A stretch of DNA of 22,094 bases, from assembly GCF_014647055.1 (NCBI RefSeq), contig NZ_BMOL01000030.1, positions 1-22,094 of the forward strand. Direction: 5' to 3'. The notes beneath the pieces were generated by a model. It searched no databases, was not told where the DNA came from, and was given only the letters and a program-made list of their open reading frames with translations. How positions within the stretch are numbered: the first letter of the stretch is position 1; each line of letters begins with the position of its first letter. Origin of the DNA: Deinococcus aerolatus (GTDB lineage: Bacteria; Deinococcota; Deinococci; Deinococcales; Deinococcaceae). This document shows positions 11,351 to 22,094 of the stretch, in pieces. The position numbers were made by a program, and so were the translations under genes.

Positions 11351-11379
11351 GGGCTGCCAGACCCGCGCCACGCAACGAG

Positions 11380-11411
11380 GGCGCCCCACAGCGACAGGCC
11401 TGTGGGGCGCC
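11380..11411. terminator. Strong hairpin between convergent arginase and dinB-like genes
   Basis: Perfect 12-base arms GGCGCCCCACAG / CTGTGGGGCGCC around an 8-base loop, 30 bases after the arginase stop. A second small hairpin, CTTGCC-AGT-GGCAAG (11415-11429), follows immediately. There is no long T-run, so termination would rely on stem strength; it could act in both directions. Confidence 0.6.
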
Positions 11412-11448
11412 GGTCTTGCCAGTGGCAAGAAGGCTGAGGGTCCGGGGG

Positions 11449-12023
11449 CTAGGCCCGCTCGCTACTGGCTTCCACCGCGTCGTCCAGCTCCGGGGCGTCT
11501 CCCTGACCCTCCGTCGCCTGCGGACGGGCGAAACGCAGGTAATCGAGCCATGGGGGCGTGTGGCCCAGCTGACGGACCAGCAGCGCGATCTGGGCGGTGT
11601 GGCGGACCTCGTGGGTCATGACGTGCCACATCAGCTGGTCCAGGGTCACCGTGTCGCTGGCCGGATCGTCCTGCACCAGCTTGACGCAGCGGTTCAGGTC
11701 CGGGCCGGAATCCAGGAACGCCTGCGTCTGCCCCCCGACCGTCCGCCCATAGTCGATGATCCACGACAGTTCGTACTGCTCGGCCTGCGGCTTGACCCAG
11801 TTGTGCTTGAAGCGTCCGTCGCTCTGGAGGTTCTCGCCGCGCGCAATGAAGTGGACCCAGTGATCCTCGACATCGGTGACGTGCAGCAACAGATCCTTGA
11901 TGCTATGAAAACGTTCGCCGGGTTCGATCAGATCACGGTCCAGATCGGCGGCGGGCAGGGCACGCAGGTAATTCCACAGTTGCTCGCGCGCGGCAGACAG
12001 GTAGGAGTAATACTCGCGAACAT

Positions 12024-12027
<4 letters not shown>
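11449..12027 (-). CDS. DinB/YfiT-like four-helix metalloprotein
   Basis: A 192-residue member of the DinB/YfiT superfamily. Deinococcus genomes contain many paralogues of this family. The fold is a four-helix bundle with a three-histidine metal site, here His49 ([12 protein letters not shown]), His139 and His143 ([14 protein letters not shown]). Trp-57 and the HFIARGE segment follow the typical layout. Family members include thiol-dependent transferases (bacillithiol or mycothiol linked) and damage-induced proteins of unknown role, so no precise reaction is assigned. The C-terminal 25 residues are acidic and likely disordered. The ATG overlaps the stop of the dus gene by four bases (ATGA), so the two are translated together. 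Confidence 0.87.
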
Positions 12028-13082
<1,055 letters not shown>

Positions 13083-13088
13083 CCCCGA

Positions 13089-13094
13089 AGGGTA
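13089..13094 (-). promoter_or_regulatory. -10 box of leaderless type for dus-dinB
   Basis: Minus-strand TACCCT, six bases (TCGGGG) before the GTG at 13082. The same hexamer and spacing occur at the DUF72 and first GNAT genes. Confidence 0.4.
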
Positions 13095-13176
13095 GCGCAC
13101 CCCCACCCCCCCTGACATGAATCTCCGCTCAAGCGCCGAAACGCCCGCTGTTCATGCCCTGCCCTGGGGGCGGGGT

Positions 13177-13191
13177 GTATGCTTTGCATAC
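13177..13191. promoter_or_regulatory. Palindrome GTATGC-TTT-GCATAC upstream of the second GNAT gene
   Basis: Perfect 6-base arms with a 3-base centre. The left arm contains TATGCT (13178-13183), a plausible -10 box about 60 bases upstream of the TTG start, so a bound protein could block the promoter. The -35 is not clear. Confidence 0.4.
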
Positions 13192-13245
13192 GTCCAGTCA
13201 TCCTTTCTTCCCCCATTCCTGCCGTTCTGGACAGGAGGCTCAGCC

Positions 13246-13749
13246 TTGAATTTCACACCACTGGCGCTGCACCACGCGCCGCTGCTGCACATGCTCTACG
13301 CCGCCGCTCCCGGATACTTCGCGCTTCTCGGAAGCCGCGTCCCGTCCCTGAGCGAGGTGGAACGGGACGTCGAGATCGCCCTGCTCGACCCGCGCCGCAG
13401 GCTGGAACTGCTGCATGACCCCCACGGCGAACTGGTGGGCAGCCTCGACTACAAACTCGACTACCCCCAGGCCGGTGACCTGACCATCAACCTGCTGCTG
13501 ATTCGTGAGGACCGCCAGTCCCAGGGGCTGGGCGAGGCGGTCATGCGCGGGCTGGAGGGGCGGCTGCCCGCCAACACCGAGCGCGTGCTGGCCAGCGTCC
13601 TGGGCGACAACCCGCGTGGCGCCCGTTTCTGGGAGCGCCTGGGCTACACCTTCACGGTGGACGCCCGCCCGGTCATGACCTGGTACGCCAAGCCGCTGCA
13701 TACCCGCCTGCACGAACCCGATCCCGGTCTGAGCGTGGCAAGCGACTAA
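13246..13749 (+). CDS. GNAT family N-acetyltransferase
   Basis: A 167-residue acetyltransferase. The acetyl-CoA binding motif is LLIREDRQSQGLGEAVMRGLEG (about 83-104), with the Q-x-x-G-x-G/A loop as QSQGLGEA. The C-terminal NPRGARFWERLGYTFT is the typical final GNAT helix-strand. The first half contains the LEVERD-like acidic helix (SEVERDVEIALLDP) and the HGELVGSLDYKLDYP strand pair, as in small-molecule or protein acetyltransferases of unknown target. The start is TTG at 13246: AGGAGG (13233-13238) lies seven bases upstream, whereas the open frame back to 13117 has no ribosome binding site and no family similarity. It is divergent from dus and convergent with rtcB. Confidence 0.85.
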   Translation: MNFTPLALHHAPLLHMLYAAAPGYFALLGSRVPSLSEVERDVEIALLDPRRRLELLHDPHGELVGSLDYKLDYPQAGDLTINLLLIREDRQSQGLGEAVMRGLEGRLPANTERVLASVLGDNPRGARFWERLGYTFTVDARPVMTWYAKPLHTRLHEPDPGLSVASD

Positions 13750-13830
13750 CCGAACTCCTGCCGCCTTGGCCTGTCGCCCGACGTCACTCCTGCCGCGCCC
13801 GGCGATGGCCAGAGTGAACAGGGCACCAGG

Positions 13831-13858
13831 AAAAAGCCCTCCCCGTGGAGAGAGGGCT
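13831..13858 (-). terminator. Intrinsic terminator of rtcB
   Basis: Seven-base arms AGCCCTC / GAGGGCT followed, on the minus strand, by TTTTT. It lies about 20 bases after the rtcB stop and is a standard rho-independent terminator. Confidence 0.75.
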
Positions 13859-13877
13859 GGAGGTGTGGTTCGGGCCG

Positions 13878-15281
13878 CTAGATGTCCTGACTGCCGCTGT
13901 CCATCCGGACCACCCTGGGCATGAACTGCGCCACCACATCCACCAGGTCGTTCTGACGTTCCAGCACGTCCCCGATGCGCTTGTAGGCCTGCGGCGCCTC
14001 GTCGATGCCGCCGCCGATCAAGGTGACGCCGCGCTGCTTCAGGTAGGCGGTCACCTCTTTTTTCACCAGCGTGTTGGCGGCGGCCTTGCGCCCCAGCTGA
14101 CGGCCCGCACCGTGGCTGGCGCTGGCCAGGGCGTCCGCGTGGCCCCGGCCGCGCACCACGAAGCCGGGATCGGCCATGCTGCCGGGAATCAGGCCCAGCT
14201 GCCCCCTTGCGGCGGGCGTCGCGCCCTTGCGGTGGACGATCAGTTGCTGGCCGCCCACCTGCTGCTTCCAGGCCAGGTTGTGGCTGTTGTGGACCGAGGC
14301 CAGCACGTTCACGCCCAGGGCGCGGGCCAGGCGGGCGTGGATCAGCTCGTGGTTGGCCAGGGCGTAGCGTCCGGCCAGGTTCATGGCCTGCCAGTACGCC
14401 TGGCCTTCCTCGGCGTCCAGCGACAGCCAGGCCAGCTTCTTGGCCGCCGGATCGAGGTTGGGGTGCAGGCGCTCGGCCAGGCCCGTGAAGTGTCCGGCCA
14501 CCTGCGCCCCGAAACCGCGCGAGCCGCTGTGGGACAGCAGGGCCAGGTACGTCCCGGCCTCCAGTCCCAGGTCCGCAGAGGAAAGCGTCAGCGTGCCGAA
14601 CTCCGCGAAGTGGTTGCCGCTGCCGGAGCTGCCGATCTGCGCCGCCGCCTTGTCCCGCAGGTGACCCAGCAGGGGCTGGCTGTCCCAGGTGGCCTCGTGC
14701 AGCACGGCGTGGTCCTCGCGCTCGCGTTTTTCAAAGGCCACGCCCGCGCCGAAGCGGGTATGCCTGAGCAGCAGCCTTCTGGCCTCTTCCACCTTCAGGG
14801 CGTCCGGCCGCACCGGAAAGACGCTCAGGCGCATGCTGCAGCCGATGTCCACGCCCACGCCGTAGGGAATCACGGCGTTGTCCGTGGCCAGCACCCCCCC
14901 GATGGGCAGGCCGTAGCCCACGTGGGCATCGGGCATCAGCGCCCCGGCGCGGGTGACCGGCAGCCGCATCGCCACGTCCATCTGCGCGCGTGCGCCCGGC
15001 TCGATCAGGTCCGCCCCCCACACGCCGTAGGGCAGCGGCGCAGGCCGGAGGGCCACACCCTGCCTGCTGTCATTCAGCGCGTTCTGCGCGCCCAGTTCCG
15101 CCGCCAGTTCTGCGTAAACGCCGCCCGCCAGATACGCGGCGGGGTTTTTCTGAACTGCGCGCAGTTCGTCCAGAATTTCGCCGCGCTCCACTCCCGCGCC
15201 CTCGCGCGCAGTGGCCGCCGCCAGGGCCAGCCCAATGGCCTTTCTCTCAAATCCCAGTTTGGTGATGTGCTTTCCGTTCAT
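13878..15281 (-). CDS. rtcB: RtcB-family RNA ligase
   Basis: A 467-residue GTP- and Mn-dependent RNA splicing/repair ligase that joins 2',3'-cyclic phosphate or 3'-phosphate ends to 5'-OH ends. The metal site is clear: Asp145 and Cys148 in YGVGVDIGCSMR, His224 in GSSGSGNHF, and His251 in HSGSRGFG. The guanylylated histidine is His390 in SASHGAGR. The C-terminal LIGGGIDEAPQAYKRIGDVL completes the active site. Length and motifs match the bacterial RtcB family. No rtcA, rtcR or archease gene is adjacent, so it is not the classical rtc operon. The ATG at 15281 has an AAGGAAAG ribosome binding site. A clear terminator follows the gene. Confidence 0.94.
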   Translation of the reverse strand: MNGKHITKLGFERKAIGLALAAATAREGAGVERGEILDELRAVQKNPAAYLAGGVYAELAAELGAQNALNDSRQGVALRPAPLPYGVWGADLIEPGARAQMDVAMRLPVTRAGALMPDAHVGYGLPIGGVLATDNAVIPYGVGVDIGCSMRLSVFPVRPDALKVEEARRLLLRHTRFGAGVAFEKREREDHAVLHEATWDSQPLLGHLRDKAAAQIGSSGSGNHFAEFGTLTLSSADLGLEAGTYLALLSHSGSRGFGAQVAGHFTGLAERLHPNLDPAAKKLAWLSLDAEEGQAYWQAMNLAGRYALANHELIHARLARALGVNVLASVHNSHNLAWKQQVGGQQLIVHRKGATPAARGQLGLIPGSMADPGFVVRGRGHADALASASHGAGRQLGRKAAANTLVKKEVTAYLKQRGVTLIGGGIDEAPQAYKRIGDVLERQNDLVDVVAQFMPRVVRMDSGSQDI

Positions 15282-15506
15282 GGTCTTTCCTTCGTGCTTC
15301 AGAGGCTCCCGCGCCTCTGGAATAGATCCCGGTGGGGGGCGTCATCGCTGCGCCGTTTGTCTTCTGCCTCCAGGTTCCGGTCTGCTGGCATGTCCACCTC
15401 CCCTTTAGGCGTTTCAGTGTGCCGCACCTTGCGGCGCGGCGGCATCCGCACAATGGCGGGGTGCTGGCCTGGCGTGGCCCATCACAGACGCGTCATTCTC
15501 CGCTCC
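15282..15506. other. Divergent intergenic region rtcB / solute-binding protein
   Basis: About 225 bases without a gene. It holds the rtcB ribosome binding site and, near 15421-15435, a small GCCGC-ACCTT-GCGGC hairpin. No promoter for rtcB could be assigned with confidence. Confidence 0.4.
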
Positions 15507-15512
15507 TATACT
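15507..15512 (+). promoter_or_regulatory. -10 box of leaderless type for the solute-binding protein gene
   Basis: TATACT lies 7 nt upstream of the ATG at 15520 and there is no ribosome binding site. It is the best match to the -10 consensus in this group. Confidence 0.55.
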
Positions 15513-15519
15513 CGGTCTC

Positions 15520-16518
15520 ATGAAGCGACTTGCCCTCCTGCCCCTGACGTTGCTGCTGGCCACCAGTGTCCAGACCAGCCAGGCCCAGACCCCGGCCACG
15601 CAGACCCCATCCACGCAGACCCCGGCGCGAACGGTCAACATCGGCCTGGGCTACAACCCGGACGTGCAGTTCACGCCGTTTTACGTGGCCGACAGGCTGG
15701 GCTACTTCGCCGCCGAGGGCCTGAAGGTCAACTACCAGCACGGCTACGTCAACCAGCTGCTGCCCCTGCTGCTGCAGGGCAAGCTGGACTTCGTGGTGGG
15801 CGATCCGGAGGACGCCATCTTTGCCCGAAACCAGGGCGCGGACCTGAAGTACATCATGACCATGTACCAGAAGAACCCGGTCACGGTGTTCAGCCTGAAA
15901 CCGCTGGACGGCGTCGCCAGCCTCAAGGGCAAGACGGTGGGCATCCCCGGCCCCTACGGCAGCAGCTACCACGCCATCCAGGCCCTGCTGGACAGCGCCG
16001 GCCTGACCGAGGGCCGGGACATCAAGCTCGCCACCATCGGTTTTACCCAGCAGGACGCGGTGCGGGCCGGTCGGGTGGACGCTGCCGTGGGCTACATCAA
16101 CAACGACGTGGTGCTGCTGGGTCAGTCGGTGGGCAAGAAGGTCTACACCCTCGACATCTCCGCCGCGTACCCGATGGTGGGCGTGGGCCTGATTGCCTCC
16201 GGCAAGTCACTGACGGGTGATCTGGCGGCGAAGGTGGTGCGGGCCAGCCAGCGCGGCCTGAAGTTCACGGTGGCGGACCCGGCCCGCGCCTTCAAGCTGG
16301 CCCAGCCGGTGTTCGGCAAGGCCGGAACGCTGGAAATTCTGAAAGCCAGCACGCCGCTGATGACCAGCGCCTACACCCAGCAGAGCGGCATCGGCGCCAG
16401 CAACCCAGGCGCATGGACCAAGGCGGTGGCGGCCCTGGTCAAGCAGGGCCAGCTACCCGCCGGGGCCAGGGCAACGGACTACTACACCAACCAGTTCATT
16501 AGCAAGACGCTGAAGTAG
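15520..16518 (+). CDS. ABC transporter substrate-binding protein, NMT1/THI5-like
   Basis: A 332-residue exported binding protein. Residues 1-22 form a signal peptide (MKRLALLPLTLLLATS...) with likely cleavage after SQA. A short linker follows with three copies of a QTP(A/S)T-like repeat (about 23-35). The mature domain begins TVNIGLGYNPDVQFTPFYVADRLGYFAAEGLKV, the standard opening of NMT1/THI5-like proteins, and continues with LLLQGKLDFVVGDPEDAIFARNQG and LKGKTVGIPGPYGSSY. Relatives bind pyrimidine precursors of thiamine, alkanesulfonates or similar small ligands; a pyrimidine such as the ThiY ligand is plausible but not shown. No permease or ATPase gene is adjacent, so its transporter partners must be encoded elsewhere. 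A TATACT box precedes the ATG directly. Confidence 0.88.
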   Translation: MKRLALLPLTLLLATSVQTSQAQTPATQTPSTQTPARTVNIGLGYNPDVQFTPFYVADRLGYFAAEGLKVNYQHGYVNQLLPLLLQGKLDFVVGDPEDAIFARNQGADLKYIMTMYQKNPVTVFSLKPLDGVASLKGKTVGIPGPYGSSYHAIQALLDSAGLTEGRDIKLATIGFTQQDAVRAGRVDAAVGYINNDVVLLGQSVGKKVYTLDISAAYPMVGVGLIASGKSLTGDLAAKVVRASQRGLKFTVADPARAFKLAQPVFGKAGTLEILKASTPLMTSAYTQQSGIGASNPGAWTKAVAALVKQGQLPAGARATDYYTNQFISKTLK

Positions 16519-16529
16519 AGCAGCAAAAG

Positions 16530-16569
16530 GGAAAGAGGCCGGAATGCATAGCGCTTCCGGCCTCTTTCC
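16530..16569. terminator. Bidirectional terminator, 15-base perfect stem
   Basis: Arms GGAAAGAGGCCGGAA and TTCCGGCCTCTTTCC pair perfectly around a 10-base loop. It sits between the convergent solute-binding protein and ABC exporter genes. On the minus strand it is followed by CTTTTG; the plus strand lacks a T-run beyond the arm. Confidence 0.8.
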
Positions 16570-16581
16570 ATTGACGGGCGG

Positions 16582-18461
<1,880 letters not shown>

Positions 18462-18465
<4 letters not shown>

Positions 18466-20468
18466 TTCAGCACCTCCTGACGGGCCGGTGGTTGCTGGGC
18501 CGGTGTCTGCTGGGTCTGGGGTTGTGGAGTCGGGGGCTGGCCGGGCTCCTGCCCATTGCGAATGGCTTCCCGGCGCGCGGCCAGCCGGTCTGCGGCCACT
18601 TCGGGATCAAGGGTGGCGTTGTCGTCCTCGTCCAGATCGCTGGCCAGACGCTGCAGGCGTTCCAGTTCGGCGTAGTGGCCGTCCAGGGCCAGCAGCTCGT
18701 CGTGGCTGCCCTGCTCGGTCACGCGGCCCTCTTCCAGCACCACAATCCTGTCGGCGTGGCGCAGGGTGCTGACGCGGTGGGCGATCAGGATGACGGTGCG
18801 GCCCGCACTGACCTCACGCAACCCGTCCAGGATCTTGCGCTCGGTCTCGGTGTCCACCGCCGAGAGGCTGTCATCCAGAATCAGGATCGCCGGTTCGCGC
18901 ACAATGGCCCGCGCAATGGCGGTGCGCTGGCGCTGGCCACCCGACAGGGTCACGCCGCGCTCGCCCAGCAGCGTCTCGAAGCCCAGCGGGAAGCCCTCGA
19001 TGTCCTCCAGCAGTCCGGCCAGACGGGCGGCGTTGCGCACCTTTTCCGGGTCCGGCTGCTGCGGGATGTTCGGCGGCGGCGGCGCACCCACCACGCTCAC
19101 CCCGGTCTTGACAACCGGCAGTTCCTGCTTCTCCACCCCGAAGGCGATGTTGTTGGCGATGCTGTCGCCGAACAGGAAGGGTTCCTGCGGCACCACCGCC
19201 ACCGCGTCGTGCAGCAGCTTCAGCGGAACGACCCTCAGGTCGTGGCCGTCCAGCCGCACCACGCCGGAGGAGGGGTCCATGCTGCGGGTGATCAACTGGC
19301 CCAGCACGGTCTTGCCGCTGCCGGTGGGGCCGGTAATGCCCAGGAACGTTCCGGCCGGCACATGCAGGTCAATGTTCTTCAGGACCTCACGGTTGCCGTA
19401 GTTCATGGACACGTTCTCAAAGCGCAGGTCTCCTTCCAGGGCGCGGATGCTCACGTCGGTGCGGCCCGGCACGTCCTGGACCTGCGGGCGCGCGTCGTAC
19501 AGCTCGCGCAGGCGCAGCCAGGAGGCCAGCCCGCGCTGGGTGACGCCGGTGATCCAGCCGATCATCAGCATCGGGAAGGTCAGGCGCTCGAGGGTCCCCA
19601 CGAACTGCACGAACATTCCCAGCGTGAACGCGCCGTTGGAGGTCAGGATCAACCGTCCGCCGACCAGCAGAATCAGCGCGAAGGCCAGCCCCAGCAGCAG
19701 GCTCATGAAGGAGCGCAGGGGGCCGTCCACCTTGGTCAGCGCAATGTTGCGCCGGAGCAGTTCCAGGTTCATGGCCTTGTACTCGCTGATCTCGCGGTCC
19801 TCGATGGCGTAGCCCTTGACCACCCGCGCGCCGCTGAAGTTCTCCTGCGCCTTGCCGGCGATCTTGCTGTTCTGCTCCTGCGCCAGCCGGTGGCGCACGT
19901 TGATCAGCCGCGCCAGGTAGGTCAGGATGCCCACAATCACCGGCACCACCGCCACAACGATCAGGGTTAGCTGCCAGCTGAGGCTGAACATCACCGCGAA
20001 AGCCGTGAGAAAACCCGACACGATGTTCACGACCTGCCACGCCCCGAAGCCCAGCATTTCGCGCACGGCGCTCAGGTCGCCGGTCAGGCGGTTCATCAGG
20101 TCGCCAGTGCTGGCGCGGTCGTAGTACGGCTTGTCCAGGCTCTGCAGATGGCCGAAGATGTCGCGCCGCACCTCATACTCGGTCTGGCGCGAGGCCACCA
20201 CGATCAGGCGGCGCATGAACAGCATCAGCACCCCCGCGGTGGCCGCCGCCGCCACGATGCCCAGCGCGTACCAGCCGGCCTGCGCCAGCGTGATGCCCGG
20301 CGTGGCCACGTCGCCGTCGCGCGCCCCGGTCAGGCCGTCAATGGTCAGACGGATGAAGTAGAACGGCAACAGGTTGATGGCGTTGGCAAAGATCACCAGC
20401 ACCATGCCAATCAGGTACTGGCGCTGGTGCATTTTCAGGTAGGGCCAAAGGGAACGCAGACTGTCCAA
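18462..20468 (-). CDS. Heterodimeric ABC exporter subunit, degenerate Walker B
   Basis: A 668-residue half-transporter with six membrane helices (about 15-310) and an NBD. Motifs from the TTG start: Walker A GPTGSGKT (380-387), signature LSGGQ (508-512), Walker [12 protein letters not shown] with Asp533 where the catalytic Glu normally stands, and His564. The intact signature completes the partner's catalytic site, while its own Walker B is of the degenerate type. Two unusual parts: a proline-rich insertion (about 445-476, with [16 protein letters not shown]) between Q-loop and signature, and a Pro/Gln-rich C-terminal tail (about 637-668). The TTG at 20468 is preferred because CGAGG lies upstream; an ATG at 20594 would add 42 residues unlike the family. 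It precedes its partner in a two-gene operon. Confidence 0.88.
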
Positions 20469-20594
20469 GGAAAACCTCGTCGCGGAGAGAAAAGGGGCGG
20501 AGCTTCGGAGGCCGCCCGGGCCGAAGCCAGGCGCGCCCGTGCGCCGGACAGCATACGCCGGATCGCTGATGGGCGAATGCGCCATGTGGCGCAT

Positions 20595-20789
20595 AGACGG
20601 GGGATTTCTCGGACGTTAACGCCTCCGGAGCCAGGCAGCGTCAGGCGGCCCAGGGTTCAGGCGGTCTATACGCTGGGTAGCGAGTGAAAAGCTGCTGCCA
20701 GCGTATGAAACGGGCCATGCCCGGCCCCCTCTGTGCCCCCACGCCTGTCCGGCCCACGGGGACCTTCATCTCACGGCAGGTTCGGCGGT
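20595..20789. other. Divergent intergenic region before the tRNA-tuf block
   Basis: About 195 bases without a gene that can be supported. For the exporter, the only candidate -10 is minus-strand TATGCT at 20550-20555, inside the alternative N-terminus. This favours the downstream TTG start. Confidence 0.35.
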
Positions 20790-20818
20790 TTGACACCCCC
20801 CATACGCGGTGCTACTAT
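20790..20818 (+). promoter_or_regulatory. Strong promoter of the tRNA-tuf block
   Basis: TTGACA (20790-20795) and TACTAT (20813-20818) are separated by exactly 17 bases, the best consensus promoter in the window. Transcription should start near 20825. The leader then forms a hairpin, CGGAAG/CTTCCG (20826-20857) with an inner CGTGC-CT-GCACG stem, which could be a processing site before the first tRNA. Confidence 0.8.
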
Positions 20819-20889
20819 TCCCAGCCGGAAGTGACCGTGCCTGCACGACTGCTTCCGCACTCAAGTGGGACGGATTTTCCTTAGCTCAG

Positions 20890-20965
<76 letters not shown>

Positions 20966-21008
20966 CAACTCCGTCGGCAAGTCTGTTCCGGCTGGGTTTT
21001 GACAATCC

Positions 21009-21094
<86 letters not shown>

Positions 21095-21115
21095 GCGTTT
21101 TACCTCTTTTTCCCT

Positions 21116-21188
<73 letters not shown>

Positions 21189-21225
21189 TTCTTTTTCGCC
21201 CACTCACGCCGCGTCAAACCCGTGC

Positions 21226-21300
21226 GCTTCTGTAGCTCAGTGGCAGAGCACTCCCTTGGTAAGGGAGAGGTCATCAGTTCGAACCTGATCAGAAGCTCCA
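21226..21300 (+). tRNA. tRNA-Thr (anticodon GGU)
   Basis: Acceptor GCTTCTG/CAGAAGC, anticodon stem CTCCC/GGGAG with loop TTGGTAA giving GGU at 21258-21260, T-arm ATCAG/CTGAT with loop TTCGAAC, discriminator U, CCA encoded. Last tRNA before tuf. Confidence 0.95.
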
Positions 21301-21332
21301 GCAAGTTCCACCAGAGTTCCACAGTTTGACCG

Positions 21333-21365
21333 AAGCGGCCTGCATGTTGTCTGTGTGGGCCGCTT
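21333..21365 (+). terminator. Hairpin between the tRNAs and tuf
   Basis: Eight-base arms AAGCGGCC / GGCCGCTT with a 17-base loop, 32 bases after the last tRNA. No T-run follows. It may partly terminate, or mark a processing site between tRNAs and tuf mRNA. Confidence 0.45.
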
Positions 21366-21416
21366 TCGATGAGCCCCTCAAGACTGGGCCTGCCCTTTGT
21401 TCCAGGGAAACGCCAC

Positions 21417-21445
21417 TTGGCGCAGACCCGGCGGGCGGCTACACT
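21417..21445 (+). promoter_or_regulatory. Internal promoter directly upstream of tuf
   Basis: TTGGCG (21417-21422) and TACACT (21440-21445), 17 bases apart. It would give tuf its own message with a leader of about 65 bases, in addition to read-through from the tRNA promoter. Confidence 0.6.
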
Positions 21446-21517
21446 GTTCAGGCTTGTCCGGAACGCGGGCAGACTCCACACACGCCTTATCTCAGTCTTT
21501 CTCAGGAGGACACCCCC

Positions 21518-22094
<577 letters not shown>

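Noticed and set aside
13845..16220. Open frame of 791 codons on the plus strand
   Set aside because: It is antisense to rtcB and then out of frame with the binding-protein gene. Its His/Gln/Val-rich composition is typical of shadow frames in GC-rich DNA.
20469..20594. 42-codon N-terminal extension of the first exporter subunit
   Set aside because: The residues are unlike exporter N-termini, and a ribosome binding site precedes the TTG at 20468. It remains possible if no transcript starts inside this stretch.

Overview
The window is a GC-rich bacterial chromosome segment that most likely comes from a Deinococcus or a close relative. The reasons are the character of the EF-Tu N-terminus, bifunctional HisIE next to HisF, and many start codons preceded at 6-7 nt by a TANNNT box, which is the hallmark of leaderless mRNAs common in Deinococcus. 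It reads as ordinary housekeeping DNA made of short transcription units, with one decayed insertion sequence at the left edge. I found no phage, CRISPR array, toxin-antitoxin pair or obvious defence island.

Layout. 1-631: remnant of an IS4-type transposase with frameshifts and stops. 691-1716 (-): secreted or lipoprotein purple-acid-phosphatase-like enzyme, divergent from a DUF805 membrane protein (1801-2226). 2284-2865 (-): 5-formyltetrahydrofolate cyclo-ligase. 3015-4501 (-): hisF-hisIE with a 4-base overlap. 4844-5281: single-domain response regulator. 5382-6209: DUF72 protein. 6306-7571 (-): dihydroorotase. 7822-8679 (-): 2,4-dienoyl-CoA-reductase-like SDR. 8831-9487 (-): small metallophosphoesterase. 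9644-10171: RimJ/RimL-type GNAT. 10451-11350: arginase. 11449-13082 (-): tRNA-dihydrouridine synthase and a DinB/YfiT-like protein, overlapping by 4 bases. 13246-13749: second GNAT, starting at TTG. 13878-15281 (-): RtcB RNA ligase. 15520-16518: NMT1/THI5-like solute-binding lipo/periplasmic protein. 16582-20468 (-): two half-transporters of a heterodimeric ABC exporter. 20790-22094: strong promoter, tRNA-Thr(UGU), tRNA-Tyr(GUA), tRNA-Gly(CCC), tRNA-Thr(GGU), then the 5' part of tuf (EF-Tu), which runs off the window.

How the genes work together. Three gene pairs share a stop/start overlap and should be translated together: hisF-hisIE (histidine synthesis), dus-dinB, and the ABC exporter pair. 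The tRNA-tuf block has the same gene order as the thrU-tyrU-glyT-thrT-tufB operon of E. coli. The exporter pair is asymmetric: the Walker B change in one subunit and the signature-motif change in the other fall in the same composite ATP site. The other genes look like independent units, several closed by clear hairpins between convergent neighbours.

The most useful second looks are the widespread leaderless-type promoters, the exporter asymmetry with its proline-rich insertion, the AT-rich palindrome upstream of arginase, the dus-dinB coupling, and the Gly(CCC) tRNA without encoded CCA in the conserved tRNA-tuf cluster. I did not find a convincing wholly new multi-gene system.
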